DNA of 64,000 nucleotides from Spirochaetota bacterium. Lineage in GTDB: Bacteria; Spirochaetota; Spirochaetia; Treponematales; Rectinemataceae. The notes beneath the pieces were generated by a model that ran no database searches, was not told where the DNA came from, and saw only the letters and a program-made list of their open reading frames with translations. A program made the position numbers and the translations under genes. The DNA is taken from positions 186,001 to 250,000 of the forward strand of contig JAJUJQ010000002.1 of NCBI GenBank assembly GCA_029265255.1, read 5' to 3'. Below are positions 51,800-59,910 of the stretch, one piece after another. How positions within the stretch are numbered: the stretch's first letter is position 1; every line of letters starts with the position of its first letter.

Positions 51800-52393
51800 A
51801 TGGTTGCAGGTGATGGAAATGGCGCGAGGCGGTGGACAACGGTCGAAGCCCGTAAAGTCTATGAATGTCCGGTTTTTTCGGTATTCGAACGAGAGAGTTG
51901 CGGGCCGGATGGCAGGATTGGGCATTTTGCCGTCATGGAAGCAAACGACTGGGCGGTTGTCGTGCCGTATGTGCGCGGTGCCGATGGGCTCAAGTTCCTC
52001 ATGGTGCGGCAATATCGGCATGGTGCTGACGAGATCAGCCTCGAGTTTCCTGGGGGTGTCGTGGAGCCGGATGAGGACCCCTTGCATGCCGCGGCGCGGG
52101 AACTCGCGGAGGAAACCGGATGGGTCTCGTCCAGAATTCTTCACGCGGGGACTGTTTTCCCCAATCCGGCGATCATGGACAATCATTTTCATATTTTTGT
52201 CGCCCTTGATCCTGAACCGCAGGTTGCACGCAATCTCGATTCGAACGAAATCATCGACGCCCATCTGGTTCCCGCGGATGAAGTGCGGCAGAAGATGGGA
52301 ACCGGCGAATTCCAGCACGCGCTGATGGTGACCGCGCTCTTTCTCGCGGATCGATTGGTGGCGTCTCTGGAGGGCAATGGGATGCCTGGTTAG
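51800..52393 (+). CDS. Nudix hydrolase, ADP-ribose pyrophosphatase type
   Basis: 197 residues from ATG 51800. Nudix box G-x5-E-x7-REL-x-EE-x-G is complete in EFPGGVVEPDEDPLHAAARELAEETGW. The flanking VYECPVFSVFERES and FPNPAIMDNHFHIFVA are like those of ADP-ribose/ADP-sugar pyrophosphatases. It probably clears ADP-ribose or related nucleotide sugars in the cytosol. Divergent from the phosphodiesterase gene and convergent with the fumarase gene, overlapping the latter by 4 bases at the 3' end. Confidence 0.92.
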   Translation: MVAGDGNGARRWTTVEARKVYECPVFSVFERESCGPDGRIGHFAVMEANDWAVVVPYVRGADGLKFLMVRQYRHGADEISLEFPGGVVEPDEDPLHAAARELAEETGWVSSRILHAGTVFPNPAIMDNHFHIFVALDPEPQVARNLDSNEIIDAHLVPADEVRQKMGTGEFQHALMVTALFLADRLVASLEGNGMPG

Positions 52394-53994
52394 CGGTCGT
52401 AGATATCATTTCCCTGTGAATCGATCGCGACCAGAACCGGCAGGCTGTCAAGCTCCATGAGGCGTACCGCCTCCATGCCGAGATCAGGGAATGCGATTGT
52501 CTCGATGGACCTGATGTGGCGAGCGGCGGTAAGCGCCGCGGCACCACCGATAGCTGCAAGATACACACCACCATGGGCGCGAATGGCCTGGCGGGCGATG
52601 GCGCTTCTGCTTCCCTTCGCGATGGTGACGAGCGAGGCACCCTGTTCCATGAATGGTACCAGATAACTATCCATCCGAGAGGCGGTTGTTGGGCCGACCG
52701 CCCCGCTTCGCCGCCCTGGTTTCGCTTCAGTAGGACCCGCGTAGAACACTGGCAATCCGATGAACCACTCTGGGATATTCCCTTTCTGCTCTACCATGCG
52801 CAGAATGCGCGCGTGGGCGGCGTCCCTGGCTACCAGTACCGGTCCGGACAGAAGAACCATGGTTCCCGCGGGCAGGGCTCTCAGCGATTCGAGCCATGAG
52901 TTCGAATTACGGCTCGTGGTAATCCGCACAGCTCCCTGGGCGATGAGTTCATGACCGGTCTGCGATGCCTCGAATCGGGCGGCAAGAGGTTCCCGATACC
53001 AGCCACTGCGGTCAGCCACCACAAGAACATGCCGATTGGCGGCGCAGGACACAGTTACCGCGAGTGGAAGTGCGGCCGCGTGTCGTGCGAGGCGAATCGC
53101 TCTGACTTTGGCTGCCATATGTGTTCCGCCCCATTGAGCCCCGATTCCTGAATCTTCCGCAATCCTCAGTAAGGATGCTTCCCATTGTCGATCGCGCAGG
53201 GGAGTACCGCAGCCATCCGCCACAGGAGGCAGATCGTCAAGGATCCCAAGAGCCGCCAATTCCGCGACATAGAGCGTCTGACTGGGCGTGGCTCCACCCA
53301 GCACAACGGAAATGGTATACGGAGGGCAGCCTGAAGGTCCTAAGGAACGGATTCGTTCCCGCAGCACCTGTTCCAGTCGTTCCGGTCGAAGGATCGCGGG
53401 ACTTTCCATGGTCAATGAGGTGCGCGAGGTCGAACCCCCACCCTTCGCGGCACAGAGCAGCACGAGGCAATCGCCGGGAACTTCGCGAATCTGGATTCCT
53501 GCGGGAAGATTATCGCCCGTGTTGCGTTCTTCAATCATCGAGAGAGGGCCGTTCTGTGAATTACGCAACAGTTCTTTCCTGTATGCTAGGCCCGCTCCCT
53601 CAGCGAGGAGGCGCTCGATATCAGCATCATCCTCGATTTCGATGCGGGAACCCTTCCACGCATAGATCACAGCGGTACCGGTATCTTGGCAGATGGGGTA
53701 TGTACCCTTTTGTGCTTCCTGGGCGTTGTCGAGCAGCGTTTGAGCAACGAATCGTTCGGTGGATGTCGCATTGGGCGCGGATGCGATGTGGGCAAATGAA
53801 TCAAGCTGGTCCTGTGGCATGACATACGCGATGTCGGAAAAGGCTCGGCGCGCGCTCTCCCGTATCGATTCGGCATTCAGTATCAGCCGGTTGCCAGATG
53901 TCGAGGGAGGAAGCAGATCCATCGGTTCGAAGCCGTCGGCGAGCTTTCGCACCAACGATTGGAAAATCCACGAATCAAGCGAAAAATGCGGCAA
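52390..53994 (-). CDS. fumA: Class I fumarate hydratase, alpha and beta parts in one chain
   Basis: 534 residues from TTG 53994, which has AGGAGG 5 nt upstream. The N-terminal catalytic part has PICQDTGTA, GSGCPPYTI-like SGCPPYTISVVLGG and VTVSCAANRH, the three cysteine sites expected to hold the [4Fe-4S] cluster; the C-terminal part has GPVLVARDAAHARI, VGPTTASRMDSY and AIGGAAALTA, typical of the beta segment. Reversibly hydrates fumarate to malate; the oxygen-labile cluster suits an anaerobe. Located 13 bases after the DUF362-ferredoxin gene. An aberrant substitution was not seen. Confidence 0.94.
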   Translation of the reverse strand: MPHFSLDSWIFQSLVRKLADGFEPMDLLPPSTSGNRLILNAESIRESARRAFSDIAYVMPQDQLDSFAHIASAPNATSTERFVAQTLLDNAQEAQKGTYPICQDTGTAVIYAWKGSRIEIEDDADIERLLAEGAGLAYRKELLRNSQNGPLSMIEERNTGDNLPAGIQIREVPGDCLVLLCAAKGGGSTSRTSLTMESPAILRPERLEQVLRERIRSLGPSGCPPYTISVVLGGATPSQTLYVAELAALGILDDLPPVADGCGTPLRDRQWEASLLRIAEDSGIGAQWGGTHMAAKVRAIRLARHAAALPLAVTVSCAANRHVLVVADRSGWYREPLAARFEASQTGHELIAQGAVRITTSRNSNSWLESLRALPAGTMVLLSGPVLVARDAAHARILRMVEQKGNIPEWFIGLPVFYAGPTEAKPGRRSGAVGPTTASRMDSYLVPFMEQGASLVTIAKGSRSAIARQAIRAHGGVYLAAIGGAAALTAARHIRSIETIAFPDLGMEAVRLMELDSLPVLVAIDSQGNDIYDR

Positions 53995-54007
53995 GGCGGC
54001 CTCCTAT

Positions 54008-55201
54008 TCAGGAACCCCGGCCTTGCGCCGCGGCCTGCCGGTGCCAGATTCTGAAAGGCACGCGGCCGATGGTGATGGCTTTTTCGGGGCAGACTTCGTG
54101 ACAGCAGAAGCAGGTGATACATCGCGAATCGTCGATGCGTACTCGATGTCCACGGTTTCTGGAGTCGAGCGAAAGGACCTTGGGAGGGCAGATGCGTACG
54201 CAGGCCCCACAGCCGATACATTTCGCCTCATGGAAAATCGGTCTCAGACGGATGAGGGCAGCGGCGCGCGCTCTCAGTTTTGAGGGCACACCCGTGAGTT
54301 TCTGTTCGAGCTCCGACTGATAGGGAAGCAGCTCGAATCCCTCATGCTCGATATCGGAAGGACGCAGTGGCATGGTGTGCGGTTCAGGTATTTCCTCGGC
54401 GCTGCCTGGTTGCCCGACCTTATACACGCGCTCCATGGCATCCACAAGGTAGGGAATGCGGTGTGGATTGTAGCCGACACATCGGACGGCTGTCCAATCG
54501 AGGTCCGCTGTGGAATTCGAGGCAAGGATGATACCAAGATTGTACGGCGTACCGGAACCCGGGCCCTCTCCCTGCATGGCTACGATGCCATCCATGAAGG
54601 TAAAGCATCGAACCGAGAGCGCGAGGTCCACAAGCATCTCTCCGAAATCCCGTACTGCGGGATACTGAAGATGCAGCGCGCTTTTCGCGGTGCCGGGAAT
54701 AAGGCCGAAGAGGTTTTTCATGGCGCCGGTATAGGTCATGAGGCGGTGATTCTTCAGCTTTGGCAGATTGATGACGAGGTCAATTTTTTTAAGCCAGGTG
54801 GTGAGCGGGATGTTCAGAAGCTTCTTGCCGGATTCCACAGGGATGGGCGATGCGTCTCGAAAATCAGCCCAGGCCGCTCCTGCCCCCAGCGCAGCATCGT
54901 AAATGCCGCTTGCCTTGGCGGCGAGAATTGCCGGCTGCCATCCCGGAGAGTCGCCGATCCAGATTTCGGAAGCGCCACGAGCGCGGGCAAACCTGACGGC
55001 TGCCGCGACAAATTCCGGATGGGTGGTGACGGCCTTCGCCGCCTGAGATGCCATGAGGATGTTCGGTTTCAAGAGTATACGCGCCCCGCGAATATCTGGA
55101 AAGCCAGCATATTCGGCGGCTTGTTCGAACACGGTATCGAGAGCGGAAGGATCGTATTCTCTACATCGCAAGAGGGCTACATGGTTGGTGTTGCTCGACA
55201 T
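54008..55201 (-). CDS. DUF362 protein with two [4Fe-4S] ferredoxin motifs
   Basis: 397 residues. The DUF362 domain (about 1-315) has ARILLKPNILMAS, VTTHPEFVAAAVRFARARGASEIWIGDSPG, DLVINLPKLKNHRLMTYTGAMKNLFGLIPG and DGIVAMQGEGPGSGTP. The C-terminus has CIGCGACVRICPP and CITCFCCHEVCPE, a bacterial double-cluster ferredoxin domain. The function of DUF362 proteins is not settled; a redox or cluster-related role is usual to suppose. ATG 55201 is chosen because the longer frame's ATG overlaps the -35 box; it has no ribosome binding site and is a leaderless candidate. In one operon with fumarase. Confidence 0.9.
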   Translation of the reverse strand: MSSNTNHVALLRCREYDPSALDTVFEQAAEYAGFPDIRGARILLKPNILMASQAAKAVTTHPEFVAAAVRFARARGASEIWIGDSPGWQPAILAAKASGIYDAALGAGAAWADFRDASPIPVESGKKLLNIPLTTWLKKIDLVINLPKLKNHRLMTYTGAMKNLFGLIPGTAKSALHLQYPAVRDFGEMLVDLALSVRCFTFMDGIVAMQGEGPGSGTPYNLGIILASNSTADLDWTAVRCVGYNPHRIPYLVDAMERVYKVGQPGSAEEIPEPHTMPLRPSDIEHEGFELLPYQSELEQKLTGVPSKLRARAAALIRLRPIFHEAKCIGCGACVRICPPKVLSLDSRNRGHRVRIDDSRCITCFCCHEVCPEKAITIGRVPFRIWHRQAAAQGRGS

Positions 55202-55207
55202 GGCTGC

Positions 55208-55237
55208 AGTATAGGGGCTGTCGGGCAGCTCATGCAA
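55208..55237 (-). promoter_or_regulatory. Leaderless promoter of the DUF362 gene
   Basis: On the minus strand TTGCAT, 18 bases, TATACT, then 6 bases to ATG. The -35 match is weak, the -10 good; no ribosome binding site exists in front of this ATG. Confidence 0.5.
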
Positions 55238-55290
55238 GGTAAGGAGAAGCGTATCAAGAAATAGGGGAGAGCAGGGATCCTTGGGCCATC

Positions 55291-55320
55291 TTGCGTTTTT
55301 ATGATGAATGACTTTATACT
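55291..55320 (+). promoter_or_regulatory. Promoter of the LysM-M23 gene
   Basis: TTGCGT, 18 bases, TATACT, with expected start near 55328. It overlaps an in-frame ATG at 55308, so translation must begin at ATG 55353. Confidence 0.65.
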
Positions 55321-55352
55321 GTGATATACTTTTACTGGAGAGACTGGGGAGA

Positions 55353-56285
55353 ATGGCACGGTATTTGGACCGATACAGCTGGGTATACTATGTAGGAAAC
55401 GGATCGATTCTAAAACGCCTTCTCTTTGCCGTCGGCTCCATGCTGCTTCTTCTGGGATCCAGCTTCAGGCCGGCTCCCGGCCCGCTCTCCGCGATGGGCG
55501 GCGCCGACATCAGAGAATACGCGAATTCCGAAGAAATCGTCATGGCCGAACCCGAAGACAAGCTCGTCAAGTATTCGGTCTATGAAGTCAGAAAAGGCGA
55601 CACGCTGTCCGGTATCGCCGCTCAGTTTGACCTTTCGCTCGATACGGTTATCAGTGTCAATGGGTTAACCTCCGCAAAATCCCTGAAGCCCGGCCAGCTC
55701 CTTAAAATCCCAAACCAGTCCGGTATCGTCCATGTGCTCCGGAATCCCGGAACCGTCGGGAACGTCGCGGAGCAGTTCCACATCAGCGCAGACCGGATCA
55801 TTGAAGCGAATGGCCTTCTTTCCGAAGAAATCCCCGCCGGAAAACCGCTGTTTCTCCCTGATGTCAAGCTGCCGGCAGCCACATTGCGAGAGATCTCCGG
55901 TACACTGTTCCGCTGGCCTGTGCGAGGCCGCATCACTTCTTGGTTTGGCTGGAGAAAGGACCCGTTCACTGGCCGTCGAACCTTCCATAATGCCCTTGAT
56001 ATCGCCGCGCCCTATGGCGCCGTTATCGCCGCTCCGATGGATGGCCGCATATCTGAGATAGGGTATTCTCCCATTTTGGGGAAATATATCATCATGACAC
56101 ATGCGGGAGGCTGGAGAACCATATACGGCCACCTTTCGGAAATCCTGGCCCAGGAGGGTCAGTACGTATCGAGTGGGAAGGCAATCGGCCGCATAGGTAC
56201 GACGGGCTACAGCACGGGACCGCATGTCCATTTCGAAATTATCAGAAATGGAGGTCTCGTCAACCCGCTCAATTATCTGCCCTAA
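55353..56285 (+). CDS. Cell-wall endopeptidase: two LysM domains and an M23 peptidase
   Basis: 310 residues. An N-terminal hydrophobic helix (about 20-38, ILKRLLFAVGSMLLLLGSS) exports or anchors it. LysM 1 (about 82-130) starts YEVRKGDTLSGIAAQFDLSL; a more divergent LysM 2 (about 133-180) starts VHVLRNPGTVGNVAEQF. The M23 domain (about 195-310) has SWFGWRKDPFTGRRTFHNALDIAAP (zinc His and Asp), YGHLSEI and GPHVHFEI (HxH), so the zinc site is intact. It should cut peptide cross-links of peptidoglycan in growth or division. Has its own promoter; ptsI follows after 67 bases with a promoter of its own. Confidence 0.93.
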   Translation: MARYLDRYSWVYYVGNGSILKRLLFAVGSMLLLLGSSFRPAPGPLSAMGGADIREYANSEEIVMAEPEDKLVKYSVYEVRKGDTLSGIAAQFDLSLDTVISVNGLTSAKSLKPGQLLKIPNQSGIVHVLRNPGTVGNVAEQFHISADRIIEANGLLSEEIPAGKPLFLPDVKLPAATLREISGTLFRWPVRGRITSWFGWRKDPFTGRRTFHNALDIAAPYGAVIAAPMDGRISEIGYSPILGKYIIMTHAGGWRTIYGHLSEILAQEGQYVSSGKAIGRIGTTGYSTGPHVHFEIIRNGGLVNPLNYLP

Positions 56286-56317
56286 ACCCAGTTTCAGCGC
56301 CGCCTTTCTCCACATCT

Positions 56318-56346
56318 TTGACGCGCAAGGGAATATCTGGTAGAGT
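56318..56346 (+). promoter_or_regulatory. Leaderless promoter of ptsI
   Basis: TTGACG, exactly 17 bases, TAGAGT, then 6 bases to the ATG of ptsI. Transcription is expected at the A of the start codon. Confidence 0.6.
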
Positions 56347-56352
56347 GTCTGC

Positions 56353-58074
56353 ATGAGAGTCACGAAAGGTATTGCCGCATCCCCCGGCATTTCGATCGCG
56401 CCGGCCTTTCTATTCATCGATGACACGACTGAAATTCCCCGGTACCACATCTCAGTGGAGGGAGTAAGTGACGAGCTGGCTCGTTATCACGAGGCTTCTC
56501 TGCTGGCGCGGCACGAGATCGAAGCATTGAGAGACCGGGCTCGGCAAGAAGCTGGCGATGAGCAGGCAGCGATTTTCGATGCGCATCTCATGATGCTCGA
56601 GGACCCTGAGGTACTGGAGCAAATTGAACGCGCCTTGAACGAGACACTACTCAATGTTGAATCAGTGATTCTCAATTTCGAAACGGAGATGGTGGATAGG
56701 TTGTCATCTTCGACCGATCCCCTTGTTCAGGAAAAAGTATCTGATGTGCACGATGTGATTCGTCGCATTCTTGGCCATCTGTTGAAAAAGGAGCGCATTT
56801 CTCTCGCAGATATCCAGGCCGAGGCGGTCATTGTCGCGCGTGACCTTTTGCCGTCGGATATGGTGGGAATGGCTCGCGGCAAGATCAAGGGCATTGTGAC
56901 CGAAACCGGCGGACGGACCAGCCACGCGGCAATTCTGGCGCGGGCTTTCGAGATCCCGGCGGTGCTCGGAGTCGGCCCCAATTTTCTTTCGCAGGTGCGG
57001 CAGGGGCAGCTGATCTATGTGGACGGCGACAAGGGGCTTGTCGCGATCGATCCTGATGAGGTCTTTATCCAGCGAGAACGCGCGGCGCGGCTTGCCCGGC
57101 TCCAGCGTGACAGGGAAAATCGCGAGCTCCGCGAAATACCCGCCTGTACCAAGGATGGAATCCCAATCGCTCTGGAAGCGAACATAGAAATTCCAGATGA
57201 AGTGACGAGCGTCCTTGAATACGGAGCCGATGGAATCGGGCTTTTCCGATCGGAATTTCTCTTTCTGGGTGGACATGTCCCTGGTGAGGAAGAGCAGTAC
57301 AAGGCGTATACTCGGGTCGTTGAAGCCATGAAAGGCAAGATGGTGACCATCCGTACGCTGGACATCGGCGGAGATAAGGTGCTGCCTGAATTGGGTGCCA
57401 TGGGCGAGAAGAATCCTCTCCTCGGATGGCGCGCGATTCGATTCTGCCTGGAAAAAACCGAACTTTTCAAGACACAGCTTCGCGCGATTCTCCGCGCTGC
57501 CGCTCACGGGAAGGTGCGGATCATGTTCCCCATGATCGCGACGATCGATGAGCTTATCAGGGCACAGGGATTGCTTGCTGAAGCCAAATGGGAATGCAGA
57601 GCTCACGGACAAAAAATCGATCCCCATATCAAAACCGGCATCATGGTGGAAGTCCCTTCGGCGGCGATCTGCGCAGATGTGCTTGCGCGTTCGTGTGACT
57701 TTTTTTCGATCGGTACCAACGATCTCACGCAGTATACGCTTGCCGTCGACCGTGGCAACGAGCGGGTTTCCTATCTGCACGAACCCTACAATCTCGCTGT
57801 CCTCCGTTTGATCAAGACGACGATTTCCTATGGCAATCACGCCCATATCGGCGTCAGTCTCTGCGGAGAAATGGCAGCGGACCCAGCAAGCGCAGTACTG
57901 CTGGTCGGCATGGGGCTGCGCAATCTCTCGATGTCAGCCGCTTCAATTCCCCAGGTAAAGCGCGCGCTGATGAGCGTGACACTCGAAGAAGCGGAATCGA
58001 TCGCGCATCAAGCGCTGGCGATGCATAGTTCTTCACAGATTGAAGAACTACTGAGTGCAAAAATCGCGCGCTAA
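56353..58074 (+). CDS. ptsI: Phosphoenolpyruvate-protein phosphotransferase (PTS enzyme I)
   Basis: 573 residues, normal length. N-terminal KGIAASPGISIAPAFLF, phosphorylated His near 190 in GGRTSHAAILAR, PEP-binding LFRSEFLF, TIRTLDIGGDKVLPE, and the catalytic Cys near 503 in SLCGEMAADP; NDLTQYTLAVDRGNERV is also complete. It takes phosphate from PEP and passes it to HPr. No ptsH or sugar-specific EII gene is in the window; spirochaetes often keep only a partial, regulatory PTS, so the role here may be regulatory. The ATG has only a poor purine stretch in front of it. Confidence 0.96.
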   Translation: MRVTKGIAASPGISIAPAFLFIDDTTEIPRYHISVEGVSDELARYHEASLLARHEIEALRDRARQEAGDEQAAIFDAHLMMLEDPEVLEQIERALNETLLNVESVILNFETEMVDRLSSSTDPLVQEKVSDVHDVIRRILGHLLKKERISLADIQAEAVIVARDLLPSDMVGMARGKIKGIVTETGGRTSHAAILARAFEIPAVLGVGPNFLSQVRQGQLIYVDGDKGLVAIDPDEVFIQRERAARLARLQRDRENRELREIPACTKDGIPIALEANIEIPDEVTSVLEYGADGIGLFRSEFLFLGGHVPGEEEQYKAYTRVVEAMKGKMVTIRTLDIGGDKVLPELGAMGEKNPLLGWRAIRFCLEKTELFKTQLRAILRAAAHGKVRIMFPMIATIDELIRAQGLLAEAKWECRAHGQKIDPHIKTGIMVEVPSAAICADVLARSCDFFSIGTNDLTQYTLAVDRGNERVSYLHEPYNLAVLRLIKTTISYGNHAHIGVSLCGEMAADPASAVLLVGMGLRNLSMSAASIPQVKRALMSVTLEEAESIAHQALAMHSSSQIEELLSAKIAR

Positions 58075-58105
58075 TAGCATATACCAAGATATTACAAGGA
58101 CAGAT

Positions 58106-59548
58106 ATGTCAGCAGGACGTACCATTGATCCCGAACGCGTGCCTCAGCAGCCAACGAACACGGATGGCACGGAAGAATCCACATTACCGACAGAGTCCCC
58201 ACTTCGTTATGAGAATCTCCCTCTGGTTGTGCTCGCGGGACGACCAAATGTCGGCAAATCGACACTTTTCAACCGGCTAATTGGAAGGCGCCGCGCTATC
58301 ACCGATCCGACGCCCGGCGTCACCCGGGATCCTATCGAGGAAGAATGCGTGCTACGAGGTACTGATCGGCGTGTGACTGTGGTCGATACCGGAGGTTTCA
58401 AACTCGAGCGCGAAGGGCTCGATGAGCTTGTCGTCGCGAGGACGCTGGCATACATTCGCCGGGCTGATCTCATTTTGTTCATGGTCGATGCGGTGGAAAT
58501 CACTCCCGAGGACGAGGAGTTTGCCGCGTTTCTCAGGCCATTCGCTCCCAAGTTGATCTTAGTAGTGAATAAAGCCGATAGTCCGGAACGGGACGCGCTG
58601 GTGTGGACCCATGCGCGATGGGGATTCGAACCGGTCTTGTTCGTATCGGCGGAGCATAATCGCAATATCGACGAACTTGCGGAGGCGATCGCGGCGCGGC
58701 TCGATTTTTCGGCGGTTCGTGCCGTCGCGGTCCAGAACGCGGAAATCAGGCTCGCCATCATGGGGAAGCCCAATACGGGCAAGTCGACGCTGCTGAATAC
58801 GCTTTTAGGCCATGAGCGAAGTATTGTATCCGATATACCTGGCACGACGCGCGATGTCGTGGAAGGCCGCTTTACATGGAAGGGGAGGAGCATCGTCGTC
58901 CTCGATACAGCAGGGATTCGCCGCAAGAGCAAGGTCACCGAGCAGGTGGAATATTATTCGGTGACTCGCTCCATCGCGGTTGTCAACAGGGCCGATGTGG
59001 TCGTGCTGCTTATCGAAGCCGAACAGGGGCTTTCCGACCAGGACAAGAAAATTGCCTCGTTTGCCGTGGAAGCCGGACGCCCCGTGGTTTTTGCCTTCAG
59101 CAAATGGGACCGCATGCCGCCCATGAAGAACGCTTTTGAAGCGGCACGTGACCGCTTGCGATTCTTTTTCGGGCAGATGGCCTATGCGCCAGTTGTCGCG
59201 ATTTCCGCGAAGGAAGGGACTGGCATTGACAAGCTCATGTCCACAGTCATCTCGTTGTACGGCAAGGCTAATCGGATCATCGAGACTTCAAGGCTGAATC
59301 AGGCAGTAGCGAGGTGGATCGAGGAAACGCCACCGCCGGTTGGTCCGCACACCCGTTTCAAGCTGCGGTATGCGGTGCAGGCATCCGTCAATCCGCAGCG
59401 TTTCATATTCTTTGTGACAAGGCCGGAAGCGGTGGCAGAAGCGTACCGAAGTTTTCTCAAGAACAGAATCAGGGCTGAATTTGGGTTGGACGGAATCCCG
59501 ATTCAGCTGGAACTCAGGGCATCAAGAAAAGACCGCGCGCGGAGTTGA
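58106..59548 (+). CDS. der: Ribosome assembly GTPase Der (EngA)
   Basis: 480 residues from ATG 58106 (AAGGA site). About 35 residues of polar extension precede the first GTPase domain: GRPNVGKSTLFNRL, DTGG and NKAD; the second has GKPNTGKSTLLNTL, DTAGIRRKSKV and SKWD. The C-terminal KH-like domain has TPPPVGPHTRFKLRYAVQASVNPQRFIFF. Der helps mature the 50S subunit and is essential in most bacteria. It overlaps or touches the MerR-like gene downstream, with which it is probably co-transcribed. Confidence 0.96.
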   Translation: MSAGRTIDPERVPQQPTNTDGTEESTLPTESPLRYENLPLVVLAGRPNVGKSTLFNRLIGRRRAITDPTPGVTRDPIEEECVLRGTDRRVTVVDTGGFKLEREGLDELVVARTLAYIRRADLILFMVDAVEITPEDEEFAAFLRPFAPKLILVVNKADSPERDALVWTHARWGFEPVLFVSAEHNRNIDELAEAIAARLDFSAVRAVAVQNAEIRLAIMGKPNTGKSTLLNTLLGHERSIVSDIPGTTRDVVEGRFTWKGRSIVVLDTAGIRRKSKVTEQVEYYSVTRSIAVVNRADVVVLLIEAEQGLSDQDKKIASFAVEAGRPVVFAFSKWDRMPPMKNAFEAARDRLRFFFGQMAYAPVVAISAKEGTGIDKLMSTVISLYGKANRIIETSRLNQAVARWIEETPPPVGPHTRFKLRYAVQASVNPQRFIFFVTRPEAVAEAYRSFLKNRIRAEFGLDGIPIQLELRASRKDRARS

Positions 59549-59550
59549 TG

Positions 59551-59907
59551 ATGGCCAGCCTAAGTATCGGACAGCTGGAAAAATTGCTGGCCTTGCCAGC
59601 GTCTACCATGCGATTCTGGGAGAAGGAAGTTCCGTATCTCCTGCCGGAACGGAGCAGATCGGGCCGGCGTATTTATTCATTGTCCGAAGCGGCGATCATC
59701 GCGCGCTTCAAGCATTTGGCACTGGATAGGAAGCTGGGGCTGAAACGGGCCACGCAAATTCTCGAATGGGAGCTACTGTATGGAGACCAGGAACGTCACG
59801 CGGTGTTCCGACAGATACGCAACGAATTGTTCCAGTGCTTTGTTGATAGTGAGCGATGGAAGGAATCGCACGCATCCTATCTCTCTGAATTGCGAAAGGG
59901 ATTGTAG
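59551..59907 (+). CDS. MerR-family small regulator
   Basis: 118 residues. GGAG lies 6 nt before ATG 59551; the TTG and ATG just ahead are too close. A single winged helix-turn-helix of the MerR kind: LSIGQLEKLLALPASTMRFWEKEVPYLLPERS.SGRRIYSLSEAAII. followed by a helix AL.RKLGLKRATQIL. A short C-terminal helical tail without cysteines speaks against a metal-sensing role. Regulators with this layout are often found next to der or trigger nucleoid or housekeeping control, but the target here is unknown. Confidence 0.85.
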   Translation: MASLSIGQLEKLLALPASTMRFWEKEVPYLLPERSRSGRRIYSLSEAAIIARFKHLALDRKLGLKRATQILEWELLYGDQERHAVFRQIRNELFQCFVDSERWKESHASYLSELRKGL

Positions 59908-59910
59908 TTT

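Noticed and set aside
54344..55264. 306-residue plus-strand frame
   Set aside because: Antisense of the DUF362-ferredoxin gene; no promoter or ribosome binding site and no motif.
56704..57846. 380-residue open frame on the minus strand inside ptsI
   Set aside because: Antisense shadow of ptsI; no motifs, no ribosome binding site.
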